33,298 nucleotides of DNA, taken from positions 1 through 33,298 of the forward strand of contig JALCNL010000023.1 of the NCBI GenBank assembly GCA_022649055.1, read 5' to 3'. Of this stretch, positions 9,797 through 18,126 are shown piece by piece (within the stretch, counting starts at the first letter, position 1; each line of letters begins with the position of its first letter). A program made the position numbers and the translations under genes. Origin of the DNA: Megasphaera sp. GTDB taxonomy: Bacteria; Bacillota; Negativicutes; Veillonellales; Megasphaeraceae. The notes under the pieces were generated by a model. That model saw nothing but the letters and a program-made list of their open reading frames with translations, did not search any database and was not told the DNA's origin.

Positions 9797-12700
9797 TCAT
9801 TTCAAAATCAAAAAGGTCACCAGTTCAAAATCTTCCGTATTGTTGTCAGTATCATCTAACAATGTCGTCCCCCCTTTATGGAACAAACTAGCAATCCCAA
9901 TTTCTTCTTTTTTGCCAACTATGGTACTAATAGCCTGTTCCAGTAAATTCGAATATGCCTGCATTTGGCTACCATTGCACGTCTGCTCATTAAAAGATTT
10001 TACTAATGCATTGTCAACTGTATGGGTACGGGAACATAACTTTTTCATATAATCTAGGATTTTTTTAGCATGGATATATGTCAATTGTACTATTCCATTT
10101 TCTGTAATATATATTAAATAATAAGGAAATAAACCATTTTGTTCTTTCGTCTGTTTTTTTCCATGAATCTGTCTGAGTACAAATATTACACCTGATTTCA
10201 CTGTATCACGAAAATTATTATCAATATGAGCTAATGCATACAGTCCTACCGGGGCATGTTCAAGTTCCTTTTTATGATATTTGAGATATTCCATTAAATC
10301 AATTTTGAAATCATTGAAAGTCAAATCTGTAATTGATATTCCTTCTGATATATCTTCCAAATCGACAACTTCATTACGAAGACGTTCGAGTTGTTTCCTT
10401 CGATACTCCAAATCTTTCATTTCTGAAGAACTTTCTGTTTCAATGATATTTTCTTCGCCTGTCGCTGATACATCTACCAATACCATCCGACCCTTGACAC
10501 GTTGCGCTAAATTAATATATGAATCTAAATCTTTAGTTGGCCAAAAATTGACAAGCTGAATAACATCATTGGTTGAACCAATTCGATCAATACGACCAAA
10601 CCGTTGAATAATACGGACTGGATTCCAATGGATATCATAGTTTATTAAATAATCACAGTCTTGCAAGTTCTGCCCCTCAGAAATACAATCCGTTGCAATA
10701 AGGACGTCGATATCATTTTTTACTTCCGGAAATATCTGATCTTTATGTTTAGAATTCGGCGAAAACAAGGTAAGTACCGTATTCAAATCGGAAATATGAA
10801 TATTTTGCTTTTGTGTTTCAGTCAATGGCAATGTAGAATGGTTTTCACCAGAACCAGTAATCATCGCTGTATAGATGCTATGCTTAGCTAAAAACTCTGC
10901 CATACAATTATAGAGGTACTTTGCCGTATCAGCAAAAGCCGTAAAAATTAGAATTTTGCCATTGCCCGTGTTGATAGGATGCTGCCGTTTATCTATAATC
11001 AGACGTTCTAATGTATGTAGTTTATTATCCCTATCCGGTGTTACCATTGTCGCAATATCTGCTATTTTCTGCAACTTCTGATAATCATAGGAAAGATTTT
11101 GTTTCCATTTTATTAAATCCATATCTTGCAATAACACCTTCACCTTATTACCAAAGGTCAAATCCTCTAATTCCGGATCATCGAAATTCAGGTGTTCTAT
11201 TTGAAGGGAAGCATCGTACTGATCTTGCTGTTTGTTTATCATCTCCAGTGCTTCTTTAATGCGAGAAAGAATCGTATTCACCGTCAGTTTAAAGGAATGA
11301 ATAGAACTTTCCATCCGCTTCAGTAAATTGACCCGCACCAGAGCCACAAGTTGAACTTCACGGTCTACTTGGCGAAAAACAGAATGTCCTTCTGCAATAG
11401 GTAAATCATATCGCTGTTCGTAAGCAATTCTCTTATCTGATCGCACATAATACAACGGCGAATACAATGCCAACGTCAACTGACGGATAATGCGGTTTAC
11501 AGTACCGATATCGGGAAATTCTTTTTTCGTATCGATATCGGGATATATGTTTACAGGTTTTAATCGTTTAGGAAATTTCCCAATCTCATTGAGATCATAA
11601 TATTTTTCAATATGGCGACGTGACCTAGCAATAGTAAGCAAATCAAGCAATTTAAAATAATCAACATTGACCATTTCAACAAATCGGTCAGATGTACGTT
11701 TTCCATCAGACAGCTTAGACCACGTATTAAATACAGTCTGCGCTTTTTTCAGTGTATTTTCTATGTTCGGCAGTCCTTCACCAATCAAGGCATCATACTT
11801 TCCTTCAGTAATAAAAGCTATCTGATTCTTAATATCATTCATACGATTGTTGACTGGTGTCGCAGACAGCATGAGAACCCGTGTTTTGACGCCGGCTTTA
11901 ATAATATCGCGCATAAGCCGTTCGTATCGTGTAACCCTGTCCTTTACCGGCGTGTTATTACGGAAATTATGACTTTCATCAATAACCAACAAATCATAAT
12001 TGCCCCAATTAATCGTCGCCAAGTTAATAGCGCCGGAAAAACCATGGTCACGACTTAAATCCGTATGATTCAACACATCATAATTAAAACGGTCATCAGC
12101 AAAAATATTCCGTTTATCGTTTTGTGTATATATTGTCCAATTTTCTCGTAGTTTCTTCGGAGCTAATACTAATACGCGATCATTGCGCAATTCATAATAT
12201 TTAATGATAGCAAGTGCCGTAAACGTCTTCCCAAGACCTACGCTATCAGCAATGATGCACCCTCCATATTTTTCTATTTTATCGATAGCTCCCATGACAC
12301 CATCTTTTTGAAATTGGTATAAAGTATTCCAAATCTTGGTATTTTTGAAGCCCGTCCGTGATTTAACGATAGTATCTTCTGATAATTCATCTAACTGATC
12401 ATAAAACAGATTATACAACGTGATAAAGTAAATAAAATCCGGTGGATTTTCTTTATACAAAATTTCCATTTGCTGTAAAACCTGTTTCTTCACATCTTCG
12501 ACCTGAGTCTGATCATTCCAGAGCATATCAAACATCATCTGGAATCCTTGTGTCATTTCAGTGCCATACATACACGTATTGGAATCCAACCGGGTAGATG
12601 GCGTAATTCCCAACCCATCTGTCGTGAAATCCACTGTACCATTAATAGAAACGTTGTCGCCACCGTTGTCTATATATACAAGTCGGGACTGAGCCGTATT

Positions 12701-13078
12701 TTCATGACGCAGTGCCTTGATTTCTACTTTATCTCGAATCCAATCAGCACACTCTTTGGAAATCGCTGATTGAGTCAATTTATTACGTAGCTTTATTTCG
12801 AACTCATTACCAGATATATTCTGCGGCACTTCAGCTATATCATGATGCTCAATATAGAATTCCCGTTGTAACTCGTTCCGTAACTTTATATATGTAGGCT
12901 TCATAAAAACAAAACGCATAGAGTTAATATTAGCCAGTTTTTTCTTCAACGCATCATACGCATATATCGTAAAATAAGCTGAAATTACAGAAATCTTCGA
13001 ACCCCGCTGTATGTTGTCTCGAAGTTCATCTATAACTTTTCCATGTTGTTTATTATCTAAGAATTTTGGATTCCTCAT
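9797..13078 (-). CDS. SNF2-type helicase with N-terminal PLD-like domain
   Basis: 1093 residues. Residues 1 to about 190 are a phospholipase-D-like domain: SAYFTIYAYDAL, then RLVYIDNGG, SINGTVDFTTDGLG. The usual HxK is not present (RHENTAQSRLV at 124-133), so the domain may bind DNA rather than cut it. The SF2/SNF2 motor follows: ADSVGLGKT at 277-285, VIDESH at 365-370, MLSATPVNNR from 403, and in the second RecA lobe DVLIATDCISEGQNL and IIQRFGRIDRIGS. The C-terminus (about 890-1093) is of unknown fold. It starts at ATG 13078 with only a weak GAGAG ribosome site. As first gene of the helicase-DUF4391-mod-res operon, it likely supplies remodelling or translocation in an expanded restriction system. 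Confidence 0.9.
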   Translation of the reverse strand: MRNPKFLDNKQHGKVIDELRDNIQRGSKISVISAYFTIYAYDALKKKLANINSMRFVFMKPTYIKLRNELQREFYIEHHDIAEVPQNISGNEFEIKLRNKLTQSAISKECADWIRDKVEIKALRHENTAQSRLVYIDNGGDNVSINGTVDFTTDGLGITPSTRLDSNTCMYGTEMTQGFQMMFDMLWNDQTQVEDVKKQVLQQMEILYKENPPDFIYFITLYNLFYDQLDELSEDTIVKSRTGFKNTKIWNTLYQFQKDGVMGAIDKIEKYGGCIIADSVGLGKTFTALAIIKYYELRNDRVLVLAPKKLRENWTIYTQNDKRNIFADDRFNYDVLNHTDLSRDHGFSGAINLATINWGNYDLLVIDESHNFRNNTPVKDRVTRYERLMRDIIKAGVKTRVLMLSATPVNNRMNDIKNQIAFITEGKYDALIGEGLPNIENTLKKAQTVFNTWSKLSDGKRTSDRFVEMVNVDYFKLLDLLTIARSRRHIEKYYDLNEIGKFPKRLKPVNIYPDIDTKKEFPDIGTVNRIIRQLTLALYSPLYYVRSDKRIAYEQRYDLPIAEGHSVFRQVDREVQLVALVRVNLLKRMESSIHSFKLTVNTILSRIKEALEMINKQQDQYDASLQIEHLNFDDPELEDLTFGNKVKVLLQDMDLIKWKQNLSYDYQKLQKIADIATMVTPDRDNKLHTLERLIIDKRQHPINTGNGKILIFTAFADTAKYLYNCMAEFLAKHSIYTAMITGSGENHSTLPLTETQKQNIHISDLNTVLTLFSPNSKHKDQIFPEVKNDIDVLIATDCISEGQNLQDCDYLINYDIHWNPVRIIQRFGRIDRIGSTNDVIQLVNFWPTKDLDSYINLAQRVKGRMVLVDVSATGEENIIETESSSEMKDLEYRRKQLERLRNEVVDLEDISEGISITDLTFNDFKIDLMEYLKYHKKELEHAPVGLYALAHIDNNFRDTVKSGVIFVLRQIHGKKQTKEQNGLFPYYLIYITENGIVQLTYIHAKKILDYMKKLCSRTHTVDNALVKSFNEQTCNGSQMQAYSNLLEQAISTIVGKKEEIGIASLFHKGGTTLLDDTDNNTEDFELVTFLILK

Positions 13079-13500
13079 TATTATACTCTCGTTTCATAAA
13101 ATGAAAACATCATGCAACATTATGTGAATTATGAAAATTCAATAATGTTATCACTATATCTTTCTTTGCCAATATGATGTATATAATCTACGCAAAAAAA
13201 TGATAGCTCTATACTATTCATTTTGTAAACAGATATTACTATATATGAAACATGACCTTAAAAATAACCGATAATACAAAATTTTACTTTTTATAAATCG
13301 TCATATTATATTTTTACAGTTTACAATATTTAAATCATTAAAAATATATTTATAATTTTATTGTACTTCTTACAATTAAAAATTTCTACATTTAACCGCT
13401 AAAACAATAAAAAAAATTCTCTTTTTATTCAAAAATAATCTTCTGTACCAAGAAAACAACTAACATCATGATAAATCACGAAAGAAAGGAAGTGTTCATC
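13079..13500. other. Divergent AT-rich intergenic region
   Basis: About 420 bp between the minus-strand defence operon and the plus-strand cassette. It is extremely AT-rich with no open frame of note. It must carry the promoters for both directions. TATAAT occurs on the minus strand just before the helicase ATG, which is too close to act as a usual -10 unless transcripts are nearly leaderless, so I do not call exact promoters. Confidence 0.5.
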
Positions 13501-13701
13501 ATGGAAGTGCTTAAAATAGAAAAGGTTGTGTTACATGTATCCGAAGTGGCCAGTTTATTGCAATGCAGCAGTTTAACCGTATATAAACTGATACACTCAG
13601 GAGATTTATCCGCTTATAAATCAGGCAAAGCTTGGAAAATCCGGGTATTCGATTTGGAAAAGTATCTACGATCTATTAAGCCTTATCAAGATTCAAATTG
13701 A
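13501..13701 (+). CDS. Excisionase-type helix-turn-helix protein (first of two)
   Basis: 66 residues. The start at 13501 follows AAGGAAG; an upstream in-frame ATG at 13468 lacks such a site. The sequence VLHVSEVASLLQCSSLTVYKL is the winged HTH pattern of the MerR/excisionase-like HTH_17 family (TIGR01764 style), followed by the typical KSGKAWKIRVFDLEKYL wing and C-terminal helix. Such proteins bend DNA as recombination directionality factors or act as small regulators. It is the first gene of the plus-strand cassette. Which recombinase it serves, if any, cannot be told from sequence. Confidence 0.8.
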   Translation: MEVLKIEKVVLHVSEVASLLQCSSLTVYKLIHSGDLSAYKSGKAWKIRVFDLEKYLRSIKPYQDSN

Positions 13702-13808
13702 TTACTACCGATTTACTGCTATGAATTATGCGTTCTATATATACACATACTATCTTATATTTACCTAACATAGTAATGAGAAAAAATACAGAAAAGAGGT
13801 ACCTCATC

Positions 13809-13994
13809 ATGTTTGAAGCCTATGGAGATCTCGTAACCGTCGAAGAGTTCGCTGAAATGCTGTCCATCGGAAAAAATGCCGCTTACACGCTATTAGCCTC
13901 CGGTAAAATAAAGTGTTTTAGGCAGAATCGCATATGGAAAATTCCAAAGGAAGGAGTCATACAATATATTCGGGAACAAAGCCATTTAGCATAA
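13809..13994 (+). CDS. Excisionase-type helix-turn-helix protein (second of two)
   Basis: 61 residues. The start at 13809 is set by AAGAGGT upstream. It shares the same fold pattern as the gene 107 bp before it (LVTVEEFAEMLSIGKNAAYTL, then RIWKIPKEGVIQYI) but is clearly diverged, so the pair are old paralogues or independent acquisitions rather than a recent duplication. The likely role is excisionase or regulator. A hairpin at 14041-14064 follows its stop. Confidence 0.78.
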   Translation: MFEAYGDLVTVEEFAEMLSIGKNAAYTLLASGKIKCFRQNRIWKIPKEGVIQYIREQSHLA

Positions 13995-14040
13995 AATCAA
14001 AGAATATCGTATTACTAAAAAAGAGGAATTGAATATATAT

Positions 14041-14090
14041 GGGCCTTGGTTATTTCCAAGGCTCATCCTATTTGTCATTTTTCCTTTTTT
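14041..14090 (+). terminator. Hairpin after second HTH gene, possible terminator
   Basis: GGGCCTTGG (14041-14049) pairs with CCAAGGCTC (14056-14064) around a 6-base loop, with one G-U pair. The T-rich stretch follows only after about 12 bases, so termination may be weak. Confidence 0.45.
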
Positions 14091-14122
14091 GACTTATATA
14101 CTATAGATATGACTTAGCAGTG

Positions 14123-14207
14123 TTGCGAATGACATCGCAATCCCCTGCAGAGGAACATAGTAACATAGAAAACAGTTGGCCCGGATTCATAACTGTTCGG
14201 GCTTTTT
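14123..14207 (+). promoter_or_regulatory. Structured leader with competing hairpins before DUF932 gene
   Basis: A small hairpin TTGCGA/TCGCAA (14123-14128 with 14135-14140) is followed by two mutually exclusive stems. AACAGTT (14171-14177) can pair with AACTGTT (14191-14197), while GCCCGGA (14179-14185) can pair with TTCGGGC (14196-14202), the latter followed by TTTTT like an intrinsic terminator. Both stems need bases 14196-14197. This is the layout of an attenuator. The DUF932 ATG lies 58 bp further on. Confidence 0.5.
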
Positions 14208-14264
14208 GCTGCTTTGATTTAGGTAACTCATATTTTACATATAGTATATAAGGAGGAACTCATC

Positions 14265-15383
14265 ATGAAACAAGGACAAACGTTACAGGAAGTAGGTACG
14301 GAACTTACCCGGCAGCGAAAGAGTCGGAAAGATTTTTTAGCCAATACGCGAAATTTGGAGATGGAGACAACAGACGGGGTATCGAACCTTACGGTACTGC
14401 TTGGGAATACGGAAAAAAGATATACCGTAGGACCTATCGCCCATCAACAGATCGCATCGCGGCTGCAGATTCCCTATCGGTACTATCAGAAGATGCAAAT
14501 GGAATTTCCTATGCTGTTGGATGAAAGCGTGAACGGCTGGTTCCGACAGAGTCCGGAACAGCGCATGGTCCGGGTGCTGGATGACAGCGTCCGGGCGTTT
14601 TTATCCGACCGATACCGCAGGCTGGATCATTTAGAATTATGCAGTGCGGTGTTACCGGTGATTCAGGAGATGAAGGGAGCTGAAATCACGAGCTGTGACG
14701 TAACTGATGCCCATTTATATCTCAAAGTCATCAACCGGAAACTGAAGGAAGAAGTCGCGGTAGGAGATGTCGTACAGGCCGGGTTTGTCATCAGCAACAG
14801 TGAAATTGGGCTGGGAAGCTTACGGGTAGAACCTTTGGTATTCCGCTTAGTCTGCAAGAATGGCTTGATCGTCAAGGACTACGCCCAGAAAAAATATCAC
14901 GTAGGGCGGCAAATCAATGAACAACAGAACGATGCCTATGAACTCTATTCCGATGAGACACTGGCACAGGATGATAAAGCTTTTTTCATGAAAGTACAGG
15001 ATATTGTTCGCAGTGCCGTCGATGCGACGAAATTCCACCTCTCTGTCCGTAAGCTGCAGGAAGCCCGGCAGATTCCACTCACCCATAATCCGGTAGAAGC
15101 GGTGGAAGTACTGGCAGATACCTTTCAGCTCAATCAGAACGAACGAGGAGATATACTGCGCCAATTGTTCTTAGGCAAAGACTGCAGCCGGTACGGCCTG
15201 ATCAATGCGGTGACCGCTGCCAGCCAGTTATCTGATTCGTATGAACGGGCTACTGAACTGGAACGGATTGGCGGAGAACTCTTAGCCTACCCGGTTCCTA
15301 AAATAAAACTGCCGGAAGGGAAATCCATCGCTCCGATGCGAAATGTGACACTAGAGCTGCCGCGGCTGACGGTTGTAAAGTAA
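14265..15383 (+). CDS. DUF932 family phage/plasmid protein
   Basis: 372 residues with AAGGAGG before ATG 14265. The family pattern is clear: an N-terminal segment ending in the QQIASRLQIPYRYYQKM region, a middle with RVLDDSVRAFLSDRYRRLDH, the core GSLRVEPLVFRLVCKNGLIV, and a C-terminal helical part with GLINAVTAASQLSDSYERA where many members have a WGAYNAVT-like run. DUF932 genes are common on plasmids, phages and ICEs, often near recombination genes; the function is unknown. Codon and base use are less AT-rich than in the defence genes to the left. A terminator follows before radC, so its transcript may be separate. Confidence 0.87.
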   Translation: MKQGQTLQEVGTELTRQRKSRKDFLANTRNLEMETTDGVSNLTVLLGNTEKRYTVGPIAHQQIASRLQIPYRYYQKMQMEFPMLLDESVNGWFRQSPEQRMVRVLDDSVRAFLSDRYRRLDHLELCSAVLPVIQEMKGAEITSCDVTDAHLYLKVINRKLKEEVAVGDVVQAGFVISNSEIGLGSLRVEPLVFRLVCKNGLIVKDYAQKKYHVGRQINEQQNDAYELYSDETLAQDDKAFFMKVQDIVRSAVDATKFHLSVRKLQEARQIPLTHNPVEAVEVLADTFQLNQNERGDILRQLFLGKDCSRYGLINAVTAASQLSDSYERATELERIGGELLAYPVPKIKLPEGKSIAPMRNVTLELPRLTVVK

Positions 15384-15436
15384 ATGCGTTTTATTAATAG
15401 CAATACTATAAAAAAACTATATATACGTATATCTTT

Positions 15437-15466
15437 CTGGATACCAATGGTATCCAGCGCTTTTTT
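15437..15466 (+). terminator. Intrinsic terminator between DUF932 gene and radC
   Basis: CTGGATACC (15437-15445) pairs perfectly with GGTATCCAG (15449-15457), loop of 3, followed by CGC and six T. It ends only 17 bp before the radC ATG, overlapping the space where a ribosome site (GGGAGG) sits just after the T-run. Confidence 0.75.
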
Positions 15467-15483
15467 GTGGGGAGGAAAATAAA

Positions 15484-16112
15484 ATGAAGCATGTAGAAAC
15501 AACCCGGCACCAACTGACGGAAGAAGACCTATTGGCTGCGTTTGTACCGAAAGGCAGTGCCAGTCATCTCCTGCAGGAATATCAAAGTTTATACCATATC
15601 TTATTGCATACATCGGATACACAGCTGCAAGCGGTTCCCGGTATCGGACGGAGAAATGCAAAAAAATCAACTGCCTGCGAGAAGTAATAAACCGGGTTCA
15701 GGAAGAACGGATCAAACCCATAGAAAGTATCGATGGATCGTCTGATGTCATCCGATATTTCCAATTTTTAGAAGACCGGCAGCAGGAAGAACTTTGGGCC
15801 TTGCTGTTAGATACGAAACACCATATTCTGCAGAAGAAGCAGATCACGATCGGTACTGTCAATACATCCCTGGCAGCCCCAAGAGAAGTATTTCATGCCG
15901 CCGTACAGCAGATGGCATCGGCAGTGATTGCTGTCCACTGTCATCCGTCGGGTGATTCCTCTCCCAGTATACAGGACACGGCAGTGACAAAACGGTTATT
16001 AGAGGCAGGAAGCCTTATAGACATCCCCCTGCTCGATCATATCATTATCGGGAAATATGGTTCCTACAGTTTTCGGGAATCTATGAGAACGTTATGGGAA
16101 GGAGACGAATAA
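15484..16112 (+). CDS. radC: RadC/JAB-domain protein, needs a -1 frameshift
   Basis: The frame from ATG 15484 (ribosome site GGGAGG) encodes the RadC N-terminal helix-hairpin-helix (LQAVPGIGRRNAKK) and stops at 15685-15687. The rest, REVINRVQEER onward, is in the -1 frame and runs to 16112. Joining at the A_AAA_AAA heptamer (15660-15666) gives 209 residues, close to normal RadC size. The second part has the JAB/MPN metal site HCHPSGDSSPSIQD with all expected residues. Family members on mobile elements are of unclear function; despite the name, a DNA repair role is not supported. Either programmed frameshifting or transcript slippage makes the whole protein, or this is a recent pseudogene or a sequencing indel in the A7 run. 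The conserved downstream frame argues that any break is recent. Confidence 0.75.
15660..15666 (+). promoter_or_regulatory. A_AAA_AAA slippery heptamer in radC
   Basis: In the zero frame the codons are GCA AAA AAA TCA. Slipping back one base gives ATC AAC TGC, exactly the frame of the rest of RadC. A GGAG motif sits at 15650-15653, 6 bases before the heptamer, similar in kind to the stimulator used in dnaX. Confidence 0.5.
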
Positions 16113-16113
16113 T

Positions 16114-16350
16114 ATGAACCAGCTGCAAAAGATAGTAGACGCCAATATGCTAGGACAAATTACGCTGCAGGTCGGACGCGTCTCCGTAGGCCTGATTCAG
16201 ACAAAAACAACACGGCAGGTATATATTGCCGTGCAGGATGAAGAGCATGAAGTGAGGATAGTACCGTTTCCCATAGTAGTACCTACACCTGATACAGAAC
16301 GATCTATTCCTCACACCGACCTAAAAACCATACAGAAAGAAGGGAAATAA
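16114..16350 (+). CDS. Small protein of unknown function
   Basis: 78 residues, family not recognised. It begins one base after the radC stop and ends one base before the next ATG, so it is embedded in a tight operon. The middle is beta-strand-like (LGQITLQVGRVSVGLIQTK, RQVYIAVQDEEHEVRIVPF) with a proline-rich tail. There are no cysteines or catalytic signatures. The position suggests an accessory to the recombination nuclease that follows. Confidence 0.6.
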   Translation: MNQLQKIVDANMLGQITLQVGRVSVGLIQTKTTRQVYIAVQDEEHEVRIVPFPIVVPTPDTERSIPHTDLKTIQKEGK

Positions 16351-16351
16351 T

Positions 16352-17239
16352 ATGCCAGCCACACAATTTATTTGTCCGGATGGACAGCGTATTTCCATGC
16401 TGCAATGCCTGACAGCCTGTCCGATACAAATACGCTGTATGTTCCTGCCGACACTCCGAGCGATTGCTAAATCCGTGAACCGTCCCATAGCAGAACCGAC
16501 GGTAACAGAACTCATTGCCGGAGTGCGGGAAACCTATTTAAAGAAAACCACATCCTATGCCGTGTCGCCCCAGCGTGTTCTCTATGCCCTGCAGGGACAA
16601 GCCGTTCATACCTTGCATGAACGGTGTACGCAGGGCGAAATATTAAGTGAGATTCGATTGAAAGACCAGATTACCAGCGGCCAGTTTGATTTGTATGGCA
16701 AGATTTTAGATACACAGGAAGGTGTATTGGGAGATTTAAAAGTTACCAGTTCCTATAAACTGATGAAAGCGTTGGGGATTTATAAACAAAAAATTACAAC
16801 CGGCGAAGTCTATAAGACTGGATTAAAAAAGGGACAACTAAAATACAGGACCATTCTCTGCAAGGACGGCGTACGACACGTATGGGATTGGGCCGTACAA
16901 CTTAATTATTACCGGATGCTCTTAGAAGAAGCGGGATTTCCTGTAGAACGCATGTATATCCAAGCTTTGTGCCGGGACAGTGGGCTGCGTATTGCCGCGG
17001 AACGGGGCATTGATCAGTCGCTGTATATCATTCCTATTTATAAAATCAGTAACCAGTGGATCGAACGATATTTTAGAAAGAAAGCCGCGTTACTGCAGCA
17101 GGCCAGAGAAACGCATAGGCTGCCGCCTATCTGCTCGTCCCGGGAACGATGGCAGGACCGAAAGTGTCTGGATTACTGTGACGGCAGGGAGTTCTGTCCC
17201 TATAGCCAAAAGCTGCAGCAGTTTAGAAAAGTTGGATAA
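16352..17239 (+). CDS. Cas4/RecB-like PD-(D/E)XK nuclease with Fe-S cysteines
   Basis: 295 residues. Nuclease signatures: GQAVHTLHE (H86), GQFDLYG (D113), GVLGDLKV (D128, K130), and a later QLNYYRMLLEE helix like the RecB-family motif with Q and Y. Cysteines C272, C276 and C282 (CLDYCDGREFC) plus N-terminal cysteines at 8, 19, 23 and 29 fit the split iron-sulphur clasp of Cas4/AddB-type nucleases. The likely activity is a DNA exonuclease making single-stranded tails. Its neighbour two genes on is an ERF annealing protein, so the pair resembles a phage exo/annealase recombination system. No cas genes are near, so a CRISPR role is unlikely. Confidence 0.72.
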   Translation: MPATQFICPDGQRISMLQCLTACPIQIRCMFLPTLRAIAKSVNRPIAEPTVTELIAGVRETYLKKTTSYAVSPQRVLYALQGQAVHTLHERCTQGEILSEIRLKDQITSGQFDLYGKILDTQEGVLGDLKVTSSYKLMKALGIYKQKITTGEVYKTGLKKGQLKYRTILCKDGVRHVWDWAVQLNYYRMLLEEAGFPVERMYIQALCRDSGLRIAAERGIDQSLYIIPIYKISNQWIERYFRKKAALLQQARETHRLPPICSSRERWQDRKCLDYCDGREFCPYSQKLQQFRKVG

Positions 17240-17287
17240 CTCACATGATAACCCCTTTATTACTAAATAAAACGAAGGAGAAGTACT

Positions 17288-18028
17288 ATGCCTAATTATG
17301 TACAAAACAAAATATATATCACCAGTCCCCATATAGAACGAATATGGAAAGCAATCAAAGGCCCGAACAGCGTACTGGATTTTAATCGGATCCTTCCCAT
17401 GCCGCCATCTCTGCAGATTGAATCGAGCAGTGTGATGACACTGTCGTTTTCGGCAGAAGTATATCGGAAAGACAGCATTCTGTTGGATGAACTGCGTAAC
17501 CGGTATGAAAAAGAGCGGCATACGCAAGAGTCGATAAAAGGATATCTTCGACGACTGGAAAAGCAAAAACAAATAGACCGGGATCTGGGAGAAACTGCCT
17601 ATCAAAACCAAAAGCAGTATGGCTATACCGATTGGTATAGCTGGTCTGTCGCACACTGGGGCACTAAATGGAATGCCATGGATGCTACAATCACAGCGCA
17701 CACCCTTTCGTTTCAAACAGCATGGTCGGCACCGGTCCCTGTTATCCAAAAACTAGCAGTAATGTTGCCTGATAGTTCTTTTACGCATGTATGGGCAGAT
17801 GAAGATATGGGTACCAACTGCGGATGGATGCGCTATATAAACGGGAAACAGCAGGAGGAACAATTGACTGTCGATCATTCCAGCGAAGCGTATGAGATAT
17901 ATGAGACCTGCTGGGGGAAATCGCCTTGCTTATATACAGATGATAAGGGGCACAAGAAATATTATGGATGTGAAGGCTGCCATAACTGTGATGCCGCTGT
18001 ATACCGTTTCACCCATTTCACCACATGA
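17288..18028 (+). CDS. Api92/YubB-like ferredoxin-fold protein
   Basis: 246 residues with AAGGAG before ATG 17288. The opening MPNYVQNKIYI, then DFNRILPMP, and the later NWYSW-like pattern (DWYSWSVAHWGTKWNA) followed by LSFQTAWSAPVPVIQKLA are characteristic of the plasmid/phage family with YubB/Api92 ferredoxin-like domains (formerly DUF1281). These proteins are carried by plasmids and phages and their role is unknown. The C-terminal CEGCHNCDAAVY cysteines are an additional possible metal site. A 12-bp inverted repeat spans its stop codon. Confidence 0.75.
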   Translation: MPNYVQNKIYITSPHIERIWKAIKGPNSVLDFNRILPMPPSLQIESSSVMTLSFSAEVYRKDSILLDELRNRYEKERHTQESIKGYLRRLEKQKQIDRDLGETAYQNQKQYGYTDWYSWSVAHWGTKWNAMDATITAHTLSFQTAWSAPVPVIQKLAVMLPDSSFTHVWADEDMGTNCGWMRYINGKQQEEQLTVDHSSEAYEIYETCWGKSPCLYTDDKGHKKYYGCEGCHNCDAAVYRFTHFTT

Positions 18029-18078
18029 ATCAATAGGAAACAAAATCATATAATGACTCTGCTTTTTGTGGTGAAATG
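18014..18078. repeat. 12-bp inverted repeat spanning the Api92-like stop codon
   Basis: CATTTCACCACA (18014-18025) and TGTGGTGAAATG (18067-18078) are perfect complements with 41 bases between. The left arm is the last coding stretch. It may be a transcript-end structure or a protein site; there is no T-run directly after the right arm. Confidence 0.5.
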
Positions 18079-18126
18079 AGAAAAACAATAGTATGAGTAG
18101 GCTTCTATCTATTACAAGGAGAGTGA

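Noticed and set aside
10571-10582. TTGGTTGAACCAA shares TTGAACCAA with the tRNA-Thr T arm
   Set aside because: Only 9 bases match, it is inside the helicase coding region and the flanks differ, so it is not an attachment site.
4197-13078. DISARM or BREX call for the restriction operon
   Set aside because: No DUF1998 protein, PglZ or BrxC-like ATPase is present; the methyltransferase and nuclease are plain type III.
14089-14110. Promoter TTGACT with a TATA-rich stretch
   Set aside because: The TATA-like bases are too close to the -35 and nothing suitable lies 16-18 bp away.
16352-17239. Cas4 of a CRISPR system
   Set aside because: The nuclease is Cas4-like, but there is no repeat array or other cas gene in the window and it sits in a recombination cassette.
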